Shown here: positions 54,376-64,000 of the stretch, piece by piece
Layout of the letters: each line of letters starts with the position of its first letter
Numbering within the stretch: the first letter of the stretch is position 1
Source of the DNA: Acetivibrio alkalicellulosi
GTDB taxonomy: Bacteria; Bacillota; Clostridia; Acetivibrionales; Acetivibrionaceae
Assembly: GCA_008125075.1 (NCBI GenBank)
Contig: VLTH01000003.1
Location: 282,035-346,034, forward strand
Direction: 5' to 3'
Length of the DNA stretch: 64,000 nucleotides
Position numbers and translations under genes: made by a program
The notes under the pieces: generated by a model
Seen by the model: the letters and a program-made list of their open reading frames with translations, nothing else
What the model was told of the DNA's origin: nothing
Databases searched by the model: none

Positions 54376-56187
54376 ATGTCACACAAAAATCAAGAGAAAA
54401 TAAGAAATTTTTGTATAATTGCACATATTGATCACGGTAAATCAACACTTGCTGATAGAATGCTTGAGTTAACAGGTGTGCTAACACAAAGAGAAATGGA
54501 TGATCAGGTATTAGATAACATGGATATAGAGCGTGAGCGTGGTATTACAATAAAGGCTCAAGCAGTTAGAATGGTGTACAAGGCTAAGGACGGACAAGAA
54601 TATATTCTAAACCTTATTGATACACCAGGTCATGTAGATTTTAATTATGAAGTGTCAAGGAGTCTTGCTGCATGTGAGGGGGCAATACTTGTAGTAGATG
54701 CAGCTCAGGGAATAGAAGCACAGACTTTGGCTAATGTATATCTTGCACTTGAGCATAATTTAGAGATAATACCTGTAATAAACAAAATTGATTTGCCAAG
54801 TGCTCAGCCAGAACATGTGAAAAAGGAAATAGAAGATGTTATTGGCCTTGATGCATCAGAAACACCACTTATATCTGCTAAAAATGGTATAAATATACAA
54901 GAAGTATTAGAAAAAGTAGTGGAGGTTGTTCCAAGTCCTAAAGGAGATAATGATGCTCCACTTCGGGCTTTAATTTTTGATTCATATTATGACAGTTACA
55001 AAGGAGTTATAGTATATATTAGAGTTAAAGAGGGAAATGTTAAGTCTGGTGACAAAATAAAAATGATGTACACTGGCAAAGAGTTTTTAGTAACAGAATT
55101 AGGACATTTAAGACCTGGAGGATTGACCCCTTGCGAATGTCTTATGTCGGGAGAAGTTGGTTATATTGCAGCTAGTATAAAGAATGTTAAGGACACAAGG
55201 GTTGGAGATACCGTTACACTTTTGGACAATCCTTCTAAGGACCCGTTACCAGGATATAAAAAAGTTAATCCTATGGTTTTTTGTGGAATTTATCCTGCCG
55301 ATGGATCAGAATATGGGGATTTAAGAGATGCACTTGAAAAGCTTCAATTAAATGATGCTTCATTGACTTTTGAGCCTGAATCATCAGTTGCATTAGGTTT
55401 TGGGTTCAGATGTGGGTTTTTAGGATTGTTGCACATGGAAATTATACAAGAAAGATTAGAACGGGAATATGATTTTGATCTTGTTACAACTGCTCCAAGT
55501 GTAATTTATAAAGTTATTAAGAGTGATGGTGAAGTACTATCTATTGATAACCCAACAAATTTACCACCTATCGTTGAAATTAATTATATGGAAGAACCTG
55601 TTGTTAAGGCTAGTATTATGGCACCTACAGAGTTTGTGGGAAATATAATGGAATTGTCTCAAGAGAGGCGAGGAATATTTAAAGATATGACTTATATTGA
55701 CGACACAAGGGTAATGCTAACATATGAAATGCCATTAAATGAAATAATATATGATTTTTTTGATGCCTTAAAATCTAGGACAAAAGGATATGCATCTTTA
55801 GATTATGAGTTGTTGGGATATAAAAAATCCGAACTTGTCAAGCTTGACATTTTATTAAATGGAGATATTGTTGATGCATTGTCGTTTATTGTTCATAAAG
55901 ACAAAGCCTATCCTAGGGGCAGGAGAATAGCAGAAAAGCTTAAAGATACAATTCATAAACAACAATTTGAAATCCCAATACAGGCATGTATTGGTGGTAA
56001 AATAATAGCAAGAGAGACTGTAAAGGCATACAGAAAAGATGTTTTAGCTAAGTGTTATGGTGGAGATATATCCCGTAAGAGAAAGTTATTAGAAAAGCAA
56101 AAAGAGGGTAAAAAGCGTATGCGTCAGGTTGGAAGTGTTGAAGTTCCACAAGAGGCATTTATGAGTGTTTTGAAATTAGATACTTAA
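54376..56187 (+). CDS. lepA: Elongation factor 4 (LepA)
   Basis: Ribosome-associated GTPase that can back-translocate or assist 30S maturation. The 603 residues include the G domain ([43 protein letters not shown]), EF-G-like domains II, III and V ([20 protein letters not shown]) and the unique C-terminal domain ([40 protein letters not shown]). AGGAGG precedes ATG 54376. hemW follows after 41 bases, the usual order ahead of hrcA. Confidence 0.97.
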   Translation: MSHKNQEKIRNFCIIAHIDHGKSTLADRMLELTGVLTQREMDDQVLDNMDIERERGITIKAQAVRMVYKAKDGQEYILNLIDTPGHVDFNYEVSRSLAACEGAILVVDAAQGIEAQTLANVYLALEHNLEIIPVINKIDLPSAQPEHVKKEIEDVIGLDASETPLISAKNGINIQEVLEKVVEVVPSPKGDNDAPLRALIFDSYYDSYKGVIVYIRVKEGNVKSGDKIKMMYTGKEFLVTELGHLRPGGLTPCECLMSGEVGYIAASIKNVKDTRVGDTVTLLDNPSKDPLPGYKKVNPMVFCGIYPADGSEYGDLRDALEKLQLNDASLTFEPESSVALGFGFRCGFLGLLHMEIIQERLEREYDFDLVTTAPSVIYKVIKSDGEVLSIDNPTNLPPIVEINYMEEPVVKASIMAPTEFVGNIMELSQERRGIFKDMTYIDDTRVMLTYEMPLNEIIYDFFDALKSRTKGYASLDYELLGYKKSELVKLDILLNGDIVDALSFIVHKDKAYPRGRRIAEKLKDTIHKQQFEIPIQACIGGKIIARETVKAYRKDVLAKCYGGDISRKRKLLEKQKEGKKRMRQVGSVEVPQEAFMSVLKLDT

Positions 56188-56228
56188 GTGCTTAGTAAAA
56201 AATATTGCTTAATTAAGATGGTGTTATA

Positions 56229-57368
56229 ATGTCAAGAAAAAGTATAAGTTTATACATTCATATTCCATTTTGTAAGTCAAAGTGTTATTATTGTGATTTT
56301 AATTCCTTTGTATGCAGGGATGAAGATGTTCCTGCATATTTTAATCTATTAAGAAGAGAACTATTATTATATAAAGAATTGTTAAAAGGTTATACAATAA
56401 GTACAGTTTTTATTGGAGGCGGAACACCTTCATTAGTTGATGCAAATAATATATATCAAATTGTTTTTTTTCTAAGAGAAATATTTGAAGTGGACAAAGA
56501 CGCAGAAATAACAATAGAGTCCAATCCAGGTACACTGACGTTAGAGAAACTTGAAATTTATGTTGCATGTGGAATAAACAGGCTTAGTATTGGATTGCAG
56601 GCTATTCAGGAGGATCTGCTTAGAAAAATGGGTAGAATACACAGTTTAGAAGAGTTTTCTCATAGCTACTCATTAGCTTTAAAAGCAGGTTTTAAAAACA
56701 TTAATGTAGATGTTATTTTTGGAATACCAGGTCAAAGATTAGATGATTGGAAAAATACCATAGAATATATGCTAAAGTGTGAACCAACACATTTGTCCTG
56801 CTACAGTCTTAAAATTGAGGAAAACTCAGTTTTTGGAGAAAAACACAAAAATGGAAAACTTATACCTGTTGATGATGATTTAGATAGACAAATGTATTGG
56901 TATGCCATAAATAAATTAAAAGAAAAAGGTTATAGGCACTATGAAATATCAAATTTTGCAATGCAAAATTATAGTTGTCGTCACAATTTAGTCTACTGGA
57001 AATGTGAGGAGTATATTGGTCTAGGTACAGGTGCTCATTCCTTTTTCAATAATAAAAGATATAGCAATGTAATTAATATAAGAAATTATAGCGATAGTAT
57101 AGGTAAAGGTATTATACCAAAAGAAAACCAGATTTTAATTGCAGAACAAGATAGAATTTCCGAGTTTATAATATTAGGATTAAGACTCATTGATGGTGTA
57201 GCTATGGAAGAATTTGAAAGAAAATTTGACAAATGTATTTTAGATATATACGAGAAAGAAATTACCAGTCTTATTAAAAAAAATCTTTTACAAATAAGTG
57301 ATAAAACCATAAAGCTTACATCTACAGGGTTGGATTTGGCAAATCAGGTATTTGTGGAGTTTATATAG
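56229..57368 (+). CDS. hemW: HemW, radical SAM heme chaperone
   Basis: Related to oxygen-independent coproporphyrinogen III oxidase HemN but acts as a heme chaperone. The 379-residue protein has the CxxxCxxC cluster motif in HIPFCKSKCYYCDFNSF, then IGGGTPSLVD, ITIESNPGT, INRLSIGLQAIQEDLLRKMG and VDVIFGIPGQRLDDW, plus the HemW C-terminal domain. The HemN-specific N-terminal region is absent, as expected for HemW. Its TAG stop is the first triplet of a family B fragment. A short ATTAAGATGGTG stretch precedes the ATG. Confidence 0.94.
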   Translation: MSRKSISLYIHIPFCKSKCYYCDFNSFVCRDEDVPAYFNLLRRELLLYKELLKGYTISTVFIGGGTPSLVDANNIYQIVFFLREIFEVDKDAEITIESNPGTLTLEKLEIYVACGINRLSIGLQAIQEDLLRKMGRIHSLEEFSHSYSLALKAGFKNINVDVIFGIPGQRLDDWKNTIEYMLKCEPTHLSCYSLKIEENSVFGEKHKNGKLIPVDDDLDRQMYWYAINKLKEKGYRHYEISNFAMQNYSCRHNLVYWKCEEYIGLGTGAHSFFNNKRYSNVINIRNYSDSIGKGIIPKENQILIAEQDRISEFIILGLRLIDGVAMEEFERKFDKCILDIYEKEITSLIKKNLLQISDKTIKLTSTGLDLANQVFVEFI

Positions 57369-57410
57369 ACATTCATGGGCCAACATAATATGAAAAGTAT
57401 TTTCAGAATA
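57366..57410 (+). repeat. Family B fragment plus hairpin family E (copy 4)
   Basis: TAGACATTCATGGGCCAAC (family B left end, providing the hemW stop), then TAATATGAAAAGTATTTTCA of family E. The two modules are fused as at 9848 and 25327, but in the other order. Confidence 0.6.
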
Positions 57411-57411
57411 C

Positions 57412-57460
57412 ATAATATCACCTTATAGAAGTTGAAGTCTTAGAATAAGATAAATTAAAG
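57412..57460. repeat. Short repeat family F, copy 2
   Basis: CTTATAGAAGTTGAAGTCTT followed by AGAATAAGATAAATTAAAG, matching 34911-34956. It lies just upstream of the hrcA promoter. Confidence 0.5.
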
Positions 57461-57482
57461 CAAATAATATCCATAAAATATC

Positions 57483-57511
57483 TTGACAAAAGAAATTTAG
57501 GGTGGTATTTT
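57483..57511 (+). promoter_or_regulatory. Promoter of the hrcA-grpE-dnaK-dnaJ operon
   Basis: TTGACA (57483-57488), 17 bases, TATTTT (57506-57511). The CIRCE operator begins 11 bases after it, at the expected transcription start. Confidence 0.7.
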
Positions 57512-57521
57512 TAAAATAGAA

Positions 57522-57548
57522 TTAGCACTCGACTCAATAGAGTGCTAA
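57522..57548 (+). promoter_or_regulatory. CIRCE operator
   Basis: TTAGCACTC, nine bases, GAGTGCTAA: a perfect match to the consensus. HrcA binds it and represses the operon until unfolded proteins occupy GroEL. Confidence 0.97.
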
Positions 57549-57564
57549 CAAAGGAGAGATGCAG

Positions 57565-58632
57565 ATGTTTTTGGACGATAGAAAAAAAAGGATTTTGCAG
57601 GCTATTATCGACGATTACATCAATACTGCTGAGCCAATTGGCTCGAGAACTGTTGCTAGAAAACATGAACTTGGTTTAAGCTCTGCAACAATAAGAAATG
57701 AGATGGCTGATTTGGAAGAAATGGGTTACTTAGCTCAACCTCATACCTCTTCAGGTAGAATTCCATCAGACAAAGGCTACAGGTTTTATGTGGATCAACT
57801 AATGAAATCAAGTGAGCTTACAGTGGAAGAGATGTATAGTATAAGGTCTGCTATGGAAACACGAATAAATGAGCTTAGTCAACTTTTAAAGAGAGCTTCT
57901 GTTGTTATGTCAAAAATTACCAGATATGCTTCGATGGCGGCAACACCTGGAAAACAAAATAGTGTTTTAAAGGCTGTTCAGGTGGTACCTGTGGAAAAGG
58001 GAAAAGCACTTATTGTTGTTATAACAAATGCAGGAATTATTAAAAATAGTCTTGTAAGTATACCTGAAACAGTTCTTCCTGAATGTTTGATAAAGGTTTC
58101 AAACATATTTAATGAAAAACTTAAGGGCCTTACAATTGATAGGATAAATTTGCCCGTCATTAGAGAAATAGAGCTTTTAATTGGATCTACCAGTGACATC
58201 TTGCTACCTGTTTTAAATGGTGTAACTGATTGTATTAATCAGATAGATTGTTCAGAGGTTTACCTTGATGGGACAACAAATATGTTAAATTATCCTGAGT
58301 TTAATGATGTTGTAAGGGCAAGGGAGTTTTTAAACCTTATGGACACTAAAGAATTATTAAATAAAGTGTTGGATGATATCAATAATAGCAGTAATTATAT
58401 AAATATTACAATTGGTGGTGAAAATAAAATTGTAGAAATGAGAGACTGCAGTATTATTACTACTACGTATAGTTTGGGTGAAATTGTAATAGGGACAATA
58501 GGTGTGATTGGTCCTACTCGAATGGAATACTCTAAAGTTTTGGCTGCGATGGACTACATGAGAAAAAAAGTAAATGAAGAGATTAATAAGCTTACAGGAA
58601 AAAGTACAAAAGACATAAAAAAGAATAAATAA
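57565..58632 (+). CDS. hrcA: Heat-inducible transcription repressor HrcA
   Basis: A 355-residue repressor with an N-terminal winged helix (LDDRKKRILQAIIDDYINTA, GLSSATIRNEMADLEEMGYL, HTSSGRIPSDKGYRFYVD) and the GAF-like dimer domain. The ATG at 57565 is chosen over 57559, because AAGGAGAG is then about eight bases upstream and the protein begins MFLDDRKK as usual. It binds the CIRCE site just ahead. First gene of the heat-shock operon; grpE follows after about 20 bases. Confidence 0.96.
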   Translation: MFLDDRKKRILQAIIDDYINTAEPIGSRTVARKHELGLSSATIRNEMADLEEMGYLAQPHTSSGRIPSDKGYRFYVDQLMKSSELTVEEMYSIRSAMETRINELSQLLKRASVVMSKITRYASMAATPGKQNSVLKAVQVVPVEKGKALIVVITNAGIIKNSLVSIPETVLPECLIKVSNIFNEKLKGLTIDRINLPVIREIELLIGSTSDILLPVLNGVTDCINQIDCSEVYLDGTTNMLNYPEFNDVVRAREFLNLMDTKELLNKVLDDINNSSNYINITIGGENKIVEMRDCSIITTTYSLGEIVIGTIGVIGPTRMEYSKVLAAMDYMRKKVNEEINKLTGKSTKDIKKNK

Positions 58633-58652
58633 AAGGAGGGGCAGATATACCA

Positions 58653-59237
58653 ATGAATATGAAAAAAGGTATGAAAGAAAAAGAGGAACAGATAAAAAAG
58701 GATGAGCAATCAGAAGAATTATTAGAACAAACAGAAGAAAATTCTCAAGCGAGTGATTCATCTTTAAATGAAGAGCTTTCTTTATTAAAAGACAAGTACG
58801 ATGATAAATTAAAAGAGTGTGAAGAATATAAAAATATGCTTCAACGTACAGCGGCTGAGTTTGACAATTTTAAAAAGAGGACATCTAAAGAAAAGGAAGC
58901 AATTTATAATGATGCTGTTAGTGATGTGATTGCTGCTTTTTTACCAGTAGTTGATAATATTGAAAGAGCTGTTGAAGCTGCTTTAGATCAATCAGATGCT
59001 GAATCTTTAAAAGAAGGAGTTAACCTTATCTATCGTCAGTTCAAAGAAGTAATGAACAAGATTGATGTAACTGAGATAGAAGGTGTAGGCAGCAAATTTG
59101 ATCCAAACATGCATAATGCAGTTATGCATGTTGAAGATAATTCCTTTGAAGAAAGCACTATTATTGAAGAGTTTCAGAAGGGATATATGTATAAGGAAAA
59201 GGTAATAAGACATAGTATGGTTAAAGTTGCTAATTAA
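58653..59237 (+). CDS. grpE: Nucleotide exchange factor GrpE
   Basis: A 194-residue DnaK cofactor: long acidic/basic N-terminal coiled coil (to about residue 75), then RTAAEFDNFKKRTSKEKEAI, FLPVVDNIERAVEAA, and the beta-domain IEGVGSKFDPNMHNAVMHVE with GYMYKEKVIRHSMVKVAN at the end. AGGAGGGG lies 11 bases before the ATG, somewhat far. Cotranscribed with hrcA and dnaK. Confidence 0.95.
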   Translation: MNMKKGMKEKEEQIKKDEQSEELLEQTEENSQASDSSLNEELSLLKDKYDDKLKECEEYKNMLQRTAAEFDNFKKRTSKEKEAIYNDAVSDVIAAFLPVVDNIERAVEAALDQSDAESLKEGVNLIYRQFKEVMNKIDVTEIEGVGSKFDPNMHNAVMHVEDNSFEESTIIEEFQKGYMYKEKVIRHSMVKVAN

Positions 59238-59257
59238 AATTTATATAAAATCAATAA

Positions 59258-61129
<1,872 letters not shown>

Positions 61130-61201
61130 ACTGTAGTTTTATAGAAGTAACCTACTTTTAAAGATTAGGTTTGCTGAAAATATAACTTCCACATATAATT
61201 T

Positions 61202-61270
61202 TACATAATCCAAGTTAAATAAAATAACTTGGATTATGTAAATATGAAACCCCACATTATAAAATGTGGG
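61202..61270 (+). terminator. Two consecutive hairpins after dnaK
   Basis: TACATAATCCAAGTTA with its complement (16-base perfect arms, 61202-61217 and 61225-61240), then CCCACATT/AATGTGGG (61251-61258 and 61263-61270). Neither has a strong T-run. They could reduce read-through from dnaK into dnaJ or protect the 3' end of the hrcA-grpE-dnaK mRNA. An ATAACTTCCAC just upstream (61181) resembles the family A outer arm. Confidence 0.6.
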
Positions 61271-61279
61271 TTGTGCTAT

Positions 61280-61298
61280 TAGACATGCATGGGCATAG
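61280..61298 (+). repeat. Family B fragment
   Basis: TAGACATGCATGGGCATAG: left end only, diverged by a T-to-G change. Confidence 0.45.
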
Positions 61299-61317
61299 AG
61301 GATTTGGAATTGCCTTT

Positions 61318-61397
61318 ATGCTATTTTGAGAAGATATAGGTTCCTCTGTTTATGACAGCGGAACTTACTACTTTGATTGCAGCTTGTGCTGCAATAT
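61318..61397 (+). repeat. Dispersed repeat family C, copy 4 (deleted)
   Basis: TTTTGAGAAGATATAGGTTC, CTCTGTTTATGACAGCGGAA, CTTACTACTTTGATTGCAGC, TTGTGCTGCAATAT. Hairpin 1 has been lost except for its GAGAAG edge, and hairpin 2 has mismatches. It is the oldest-looking copy. Confidence 0.65.
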
Positions 61398-61577
61398 GCT
61401 TTTATTAGAAGTCTTGGAAGGTAGTGAAAGACTTAAAAGCGAAGGGGCTCGATGCCCCAAGCTTTTATTAGAAGTCTTGGAAGGTAGTGAAAGACTTAAA
61501 AGGGTCGGGGCTCGATGCCCCAAGCTTTTATTAGAAGGTTTAAAAGGAAGGGACTAGATACCCTAAAGCTTTTATTT
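61398..61577 (+). repeat. Tandem array of family D units
   Basis: Unit 1 61398-61460 and unit 2 61461-61523 are each 63 bases and differ at only a few positions (GCGAAGGGG against GGGTCGGGG). Unit 3 (61524-61567) is shortened, and a fourth GCTTTTATT start follows. Each unit reads GCTTTTATTAGAAGTCTTGG, AAGGTAGTGAAAGACTTAAA, then a GGGGCTCGATGCCCC hairpin. It ends about 20 bases before dnaJ. Confidence 0.85.
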
Positions 61578-61600
61578 AACTTTTTGGAGGAGTTGATTGG

Positions 61601-62746
61601 ATGTCCGGAAAAAGGGATTATTATGAAATTCTTGGTATTGATAAAAATGCATCCGACGGGGATATAAAAAAGGCCTATAGAAAACTAGCTAAGCAATATC
61701 ATCCTGACATGAATCCCGGTGATAAGACAGCTGAAGCAAAGTTTAAGGAGGCAGCAGAGGCATATGAAGTATTAAGTGATTCTCAAAAGAGAGCACAGTA
61801 TGATCAATTTGGTCATGCAGCTACTGATCCTAATGGTTTTGGTGGCGGTTTTAGCGGTGGTTTTGGAGATTTTGACTTTGGTGGTTTTGGAGATATATTT
61901 GAGACATTTTTTGGAGGTTCTGGAATGGGAGGAAGATCCAGAACAAAAAGAGGGCCTCAAAAAGGTGCAGATCTTCAATTTTCAATGGAGTTATCTTTTG
62001 AAGAGTCTGCATTTGGTGTTGAAAAGGAAATATCAATAAACAGAATGCATCTTTGTCCAAAATGTGATGGAAGTGGAGCTAAGCAGGGGAGCAAGCCCAC
62101 TACTTGTCAACACTGTGATGGGACGGGTCAGGTTCAATATAAACAGAGGACACCTTTTGGGCAGTTTGTAAATATAAAAACATGTGATGTATGTCATGGA
62201 GAGGGAAAAATTATTACTAATCCCTGTGAAGATTGTAATGGAAGAGGAAGAGTAAGGAAACCTGTCAGAATAAAAATAAATGTTCCTGCAGGAATTGCTG
62301 ATGGTCAAACCATTCCAATTAGAGGTGAAGGAGAGCCAGGTTCTAAGGGAGGCCCATCGGGAGATATTTATATTACTATCAGGGTCAAACCTCATGCCAT
62401 TTTTCAACGTCAAGGTAACAACGTATTTTGTGAGATTCCAATTACCTTTACTCAGGCTGCTCTTGGTTCAGAATTTGAGGTTCCTACTCTTGATGGCAAA
62501 GTAAAATATAATATACCAGAAGGTACTCAAACAGGAACCCAGTTCAGGTTAAAAGGAAAAGGTATACCTTTCTTAAGAGGTGGAGGAAGAGGAGATCAAT
62601 ATGTTACCGTAAATGTAGAAGTGCCAAGAAAGCTTAATGATAAACAAAAAGAAGTGTTAAGAGAGTTTGCTGAATTAATAGGTGATGAGCTTCACGAACA
62701 GAGAAAGAGCTTTTTTGAAAAAATGAAGGATGCATTGGGAATGTAA
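61601..62746 (+). CDS. dnaJ: Chaperone protein DnaJ (Hsp40)
   Basis: A 381-residue type I DnaJ: J domain with HPD ([18 protein letters not shown]), a Gly/Phe-rich linker (about residues 75-110), four zinc motifs ([36 protein letters not shown]) and the C-terminal substrate-binding domain ([20 protein letters not shown]). Stimulates DnaK ATPase. GGAGG precedes ATG 61601. Given the long repeat-filled gap after dnaK, it may need a second promoter, which I could not identify. Confidence 0.97.
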   Translation: MSGKRDYYEILGIDKNASDGDIKKAYRKLAKQYHPDMNPGDKTAEAKFKEAAEAYEVLSDSQKRAQYDQFGHAATDPNGFGGGFSGGFGDFDFGGFGDIFETFFGGSGMGGRSRTKRGPQKGADLQFSMELSFEESAFGVEKEISINRMHLCPKCDGSGAKQGSKPTTCQHCDGTGQVQYKQRTPFGQFVNIKTCDVCHGEGKIITNPCEDCNGRGRVRKPVRIKINVPAGIADGQTIPIRGEGEPGSKGGPSGDIYITIRVKPHAIFQRQGNNVFCEIPITFTQAALGSEFEVPTLDGKVKYNIPEGTQTGTQFRLKGKGIPFLRGGGRGDQYVTVNVEVPRKLNDKQKEVLREFAELIGDELHEQRKSFFEKMKDALGM

Positions 62747-62779
62747 TAACCAAAGCTTTTGTATGGAGGAAAATAGTTA

Positions 62780-63721
62780 ATGAAATGGTATGAAATTATT
62801 ATAAAAACAACTGGTGAAGCTCAAGAAGCAATATGTGAAATGTTTTCTTCGATTGGATCTGGAGGGGTTTCCATAGAAGACCCAGATGACATTAGAAAAG
62901 AGATTTTAAAGGAAGGTTCATTAGACTATGCTGATGATGAATTTATAAATAGTCTAGGTGAGGATGTAATTATAAGAGCATATTTTTCAGGGGATAGGAA
63001 TATTTTTGAATTAGAATCTTTAATAAGAGAAAAACTAAAGTTTATTAATAATTTTTTAAATATTGGTGAAGGTTATGCAGGATTTTCTGAGGTAGATGAC
63101 GAAGATTGGAGTACATCCTGGAAAAAATATTATAAACCTTTTCATTTAACAGATAGGTTGGTAGTAAAACCTACTTGGGAAAGCTATGAAAAGAAGGACA
63201 GAGAAATAGTCATTCAGCTTGATCCAGGTATGGCCTTTGGTACGGGAACGCATGAGACTACAAGTATGTGCGCTGTTTTACTGGAGAAGTACATTAAGCA
63301 TGATGACATAGTTATTGATGTTGGTTGTGGAACGGGTATTTTATCAATAATAGCTTCAAAATTAGGAGCGTTAAATGTTACAGCAATTGACATTGATCAG
63401 GTAGCTGTTAACATTACAAAAGAAAATTGTAAAATTAATAATGTTGAAAATATACATGCTGTAAAAGGCGTGTTGAATGATATAGATAAAAGTAAAGCAC
63501 ATGTGATTGTTGCTAACATTATTGCAAATGTGGTAATTGACCTGTCTTATAGTATAATAGAATATTTAAAAAATGATGGTCTTTTTATTACGTCAGGAAT
63601 TATAAAAGAAAGAAAACAGGAAGTAATTGATGAATATGAAAAAAAAGGATTTAGTGTTGAAGAAGTAAAAGAAAATGGTGAATGGGTGGCGATTGTTTTT
63701 AAATGTCCAAGTTCTTTGTAG
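62780..63721 (+). CDS. prmA: Ribosomal protein L11 methyltransferase
   Basis: Methylates L11 with SAM. A 313-residue protein with the N-terminal L11-binding domain (MKWYEIIIKTTGEAQEAICE), LDPGMAFGTGTHETTSMCAV and the SAM-binding motif IVIDVGCGTGILSIIASKLG, then VIVANIIANVVIDLS (the NxxA-type motif). TATGGAGGAAAA precedes the ATG. It follows dnaJ after about 30 bases, the standard order in Firmicutes, and overlaps rsmE by 19 bases. Confidence 0.96.
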   Translation: MKWYEIIIKTTGEAQEAICEMFSSIGSGGVSIEDPDDIRKEILKEGSLDYADDEFINSLGEDVIIRAYFSGDRNIFELESLIREKLKFINNFLNIGEGYAGFSEVDDEDWSTSWKKYYKPFHLTDRLVVKPTWESYEKKDREIVIQLDPGMAFGTGTHETTSMCAVLLEKYIKHDDIVIDVGCGTGILSIIASKLGALNVTAIDIDQVAVNITKENCKINNVENIHAVKGVLNDIDKSKAHVIVANIIANVVIDLSYSIIEYLKNDGLFITSGIIKERKQEVIDEYEKKGFSVEEVKENGEWVAIVFKCPSSL

Positions 63722-64000
63722 ACAAGAAAAATATATTGGCAAAGTCAATTAATATTACAGGTGAAGATGTAATTCACATAAAAAAGGTATTGAGATTAAA
63801 GTGTGGAGATAATATAATAATATCAGATGGAGCAGGAACTGATTATTACGTAGAAATTCAAAATATTCAACAGGATTTAGTTGAGACTAAGATTATAAGT
63901 TTTGAAAAAAACATAGCAGAACCTTCTATAAATATAACTCTTTTTCAAGGTTTGCCCAAGTCAGATAAAATGGATCTTATCATACAAAAGGGAGTAGAAT
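63703..64000 (+). CDS. rsmE: 16S rRNA m3U1498 methyltransferase RsmE, 3' end outside window
   Basis: The ATG at 63703 lies inside the end of prmA. The 99 visible codons read MSKFFVDKKNILAKSINITG, then EDVIHIKKVLRLKCGDNIII, SDGAGTDYYVEI and NITLFQGLPKSDKMDLIIQK, which are the N-terminal PUA-like domain and the first part of the SPOUT methyltransferase domain of RsmE. prmA-rsmE is the usual order. No strong ribosome binding site is seen, consistent with translational coupling to prmA. Confidence 0.9.
   Translation, partial: MSKFFVDKKNILAKSINITGEDVIHIKKVLRLKCGDNIIISDGAGTDYYVEIQNIQQDLVETKIISFEKNIAEPSINITLFQGLPKSDKMDLIIQKGVE

Noticed and set aside
61398-61577. Tandem units considered as a CRISPR array.
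   Set aside because: The 63-base units adjoin without variable spacers, have internal hairpins and no cas genes nearby.

Overview
The window reads as chromosomal DNA of a strongly AT-rich, spore-forming, anaerobic Firmicute of class Clostridia. Supporting signs are strong AGGAGG-type ribosome binding sites with frequent TTG/GTG starts, sporulation genes (spoIIP, a Spo0E-like phosphatase), a T-box leader, a CIRCE/HrcA heat-shock operon, an NfnAB electron-bifurcating pair, a BcrA/D-type activase, and the recJ-apt-relA-dtd-MBL / hisS-aspS order known from cellulolytic clostridia of the Acetivibrio/Ruminiclostridium type. The genus is inference. No rRNA, tRNA or CRISPR array was seen.

Layout. 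1-13.6 kb: a clipped exported-protein gene, a YerC/TrpR-like regulator, a DUF5317 membrane protein, secA, folC, a TPR membrane protein, thrC, an orphan CheY-like receiver, a Gfo/Idh/MocA oxidoreductase, an HD-GYP phosphodiesterase, trxA and a DivIVA-domain protein. 13.8-18.5 kb: Lrp regulator plus aminotransferase, a 50-residue Spo0E-like gene on the minus strand, an XRE regulator, an ANTAR regulator and prfB with its programmed frameshift. 18.6-25.3 kb: a large exported orphan protein on the minus strand, then DUF2520 protein, larB, larC and a YhcC-type radical SAM gene. 25.4-32 kb: nfnAB diverging from gdhA, an AbiH abortive-infection gene, an SOS-controlled ssb, rpsU and a decayed yqeY. 32-40.7 kb: recJ, apt, relA, dtd, an MBL hydrolase and a PurF-like protein lacking its glutaminase cysteine. 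40.9-47 kb: T-box-hisS-aspS, an insertion sequence, then lepB, which has no ordinary start codon. 47-54 kb: a 1428-residue BcrA/D activase fusion, a small zinc-ribbon protein and spoIIP. 54-64 kb: lepA-hemW and hrcA-grpE-dnaK-dnaJ-prmA-rsmE, the last cut by the window edge.

The most unusual content lies between the genes. At least six families of short, hairpin-forming dispersed repeats (called A-F here) occupy the intergenic space, each in two to eight copies in 64 kb. Family B (starts ATAGACATTCATGAGC) sits directly on gene 3' ends and supplies the stop codon of four unrelated genes, giving FolC and RelA the same NRHS tail. Family C (about 115 bp, two perfect hairpins) is nearly identical at sites 21.7 kb apart in opposite orientation, as expected of a recently mobile, non-autonomous element. 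The dnaK-dnaJ gap is a nest of three families.

How the genes work together: most are housekeeping (protein export, translation, proteostasis, stringent response, amino-acid metabolism). NfnAB can supply NADPH for the divergently transcribed glutamate dehydrogenase. HrcA acts through CIRCE on hrcA-grpE-dnaK-dnaJ. LexA probably controls ssb. The T-box senses tRNA charging for hisS-aspS.
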